Of a DNA stretch of 43,795 bases, positions 43,603 through 43,795 are shown one piece after another. A model generated the notes under the pieces. It did not search any database. It saw only the letters and a list, made by a program, of their open reading frames with translations, and was not told the DNA's origin. How positions within the stretch are numbered: position 1 is the stretch's first letter; every line of letters begins with the position of its first letter. Made by a program: the position numbers and the translations under genes. Origin of the DNA: Calocera cornea HHB12733 (lineage: Eukaryota; Basidiomycota; Dacrymycetes; Dacrymycetales; Dacrymycetaceae); assembly GCA_001632435.1 (NCBI GenBank), contig KV424108.1:5439-49233 (forward strand), read 5' to 3'.

Positions 43603-43795
43603 AGAGCCTGTTCGGCAAAATCGGGCTGTATCTGAGGGGCTGTATCTGGCGTTGTGCAAGCTGTATCTGCACCCAAAACGCGACGCGGAGATTGAGGGTC
43701 CAGATACATGTCTAGACCTGTATCTGTGTTTTTGGTGGGATTTCGCAGATACAGGTTCCCAGATACCGAGTTAGGGTTATAGCCGAACAGGCCCT
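43603..43795. mobile_element. MITE-like element with GTATCTG subterminal repeats
   Basis: The terminal inverted repeat AGAGCCTGTTCGGC (43603-43616) matches the complement of GCCGAACAGGCCCT (43782-43795) at 13 of 14 positions. Inside are seven copies of GTATCTG or its complement: forward at 43628, 43642, 43663 and 43720; reverse at 43701, 43746 and 43760. There is no open frame of note. Short length, terminal inverted repeats and repeated subterminal motifs are typical of hAT-type MITEs. The right flank is outside the window, so a target duplication cannot be tested. Confidence 0.65.

Noticed and set aside
1..43795. tRNA, rRNA or CRISPR arrays
   Set aside because: No cloverleaf candidate, rRNA-like segment or regularly spaced direct repeats were seen by eye; a tRNAscan-SE run would be decisive for tRNAs.

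Overview
The window comes from a nuclear genome of a filamentous fungus, most probably a basidiomycete of the Agaricomycetes. The support is genes cut by many short introns (mostly 44-60 nt, GT-AG with CTRAY-type branch points), about 50-55 percent GC, a fungal mitochondrial ribosomal protein, a fungal SWI/SNF-RSC Ssr4 subunit and many lineage-type orphan genes. No search could be run. Exon structures were built by hand, and every multi-exon model reported as intact closes in frame.

Layout. 0-2.2 kb: an aldo-keto reductase (AKR-1, minus). 2.8-9.3 kb: a five-copy tandem array of an uncharacterised membrane protein (I-A to I-E, plus; I-E is a pseudogene). 9.8-10.3 kb: mitochondrial ribosomal protein mL58. 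11.4-17.1 kb: a convergent SUMO-pathway pair, a 14-exon Ulp2-type SUMO protease and the SUMO E1 subunit Aos1. 17.2-18.1 kb: an AT-rich, repeat-bearing insertion-like tract. 18.2-19.4 kb: AKR-2 (minus). 20.3-22.4 kb: Ssr4, followed by a decayed partial copy of itself. 23.8-26.3 kb: membrane proteins II-A and II-B (plus). 26.8-28.1 kb: AKR-3 (plus), convergent with a salicylate-hydroxylase-like flavin monooxygenase (28.4-30.0 kb, minus). 30.4-33.5 kb: a tandem segmental duplication carrying two paralogous orphan genes (minus). 34.3-35.6 kb: AKR-4 (plus). 35.8-38.2 kb: II-C and II-D (minus). 38.6-43.2 kb: III-A (pseudogene), III-B and III-C (minus). An inverted-repeat element with telomere-like repeats lies at 41.2-41.6 kb, and a MITE-like element ends the window.

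The main discovery is that the eleven membrane-protein loci are best read as one superfamily. Clades I and III share the same seven-exon structure, with intron phases 1-1-2-1-1-1 and recurrent exon lengths of 111, 67, 80/86, 51 and 108-117 nt, although their proteins are barely alike. Clade II fits the same plan with one intron (intron 3) missing. Nine of the eleven loci are intact.

How the genes may work together. Three of the four YakC/AKR13-type reductases adjoin blocks of the membrane-protein superfamily, and a flavin monooxygenase sits in the same region. This suggests a lineage-specific, birth-and-death accessory region for small-molecule or aldehyde handling with membrane components, wrapped around a conserved core (mL58, Ulp2, Aos1, Ssr4). 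That functional link is inference only.
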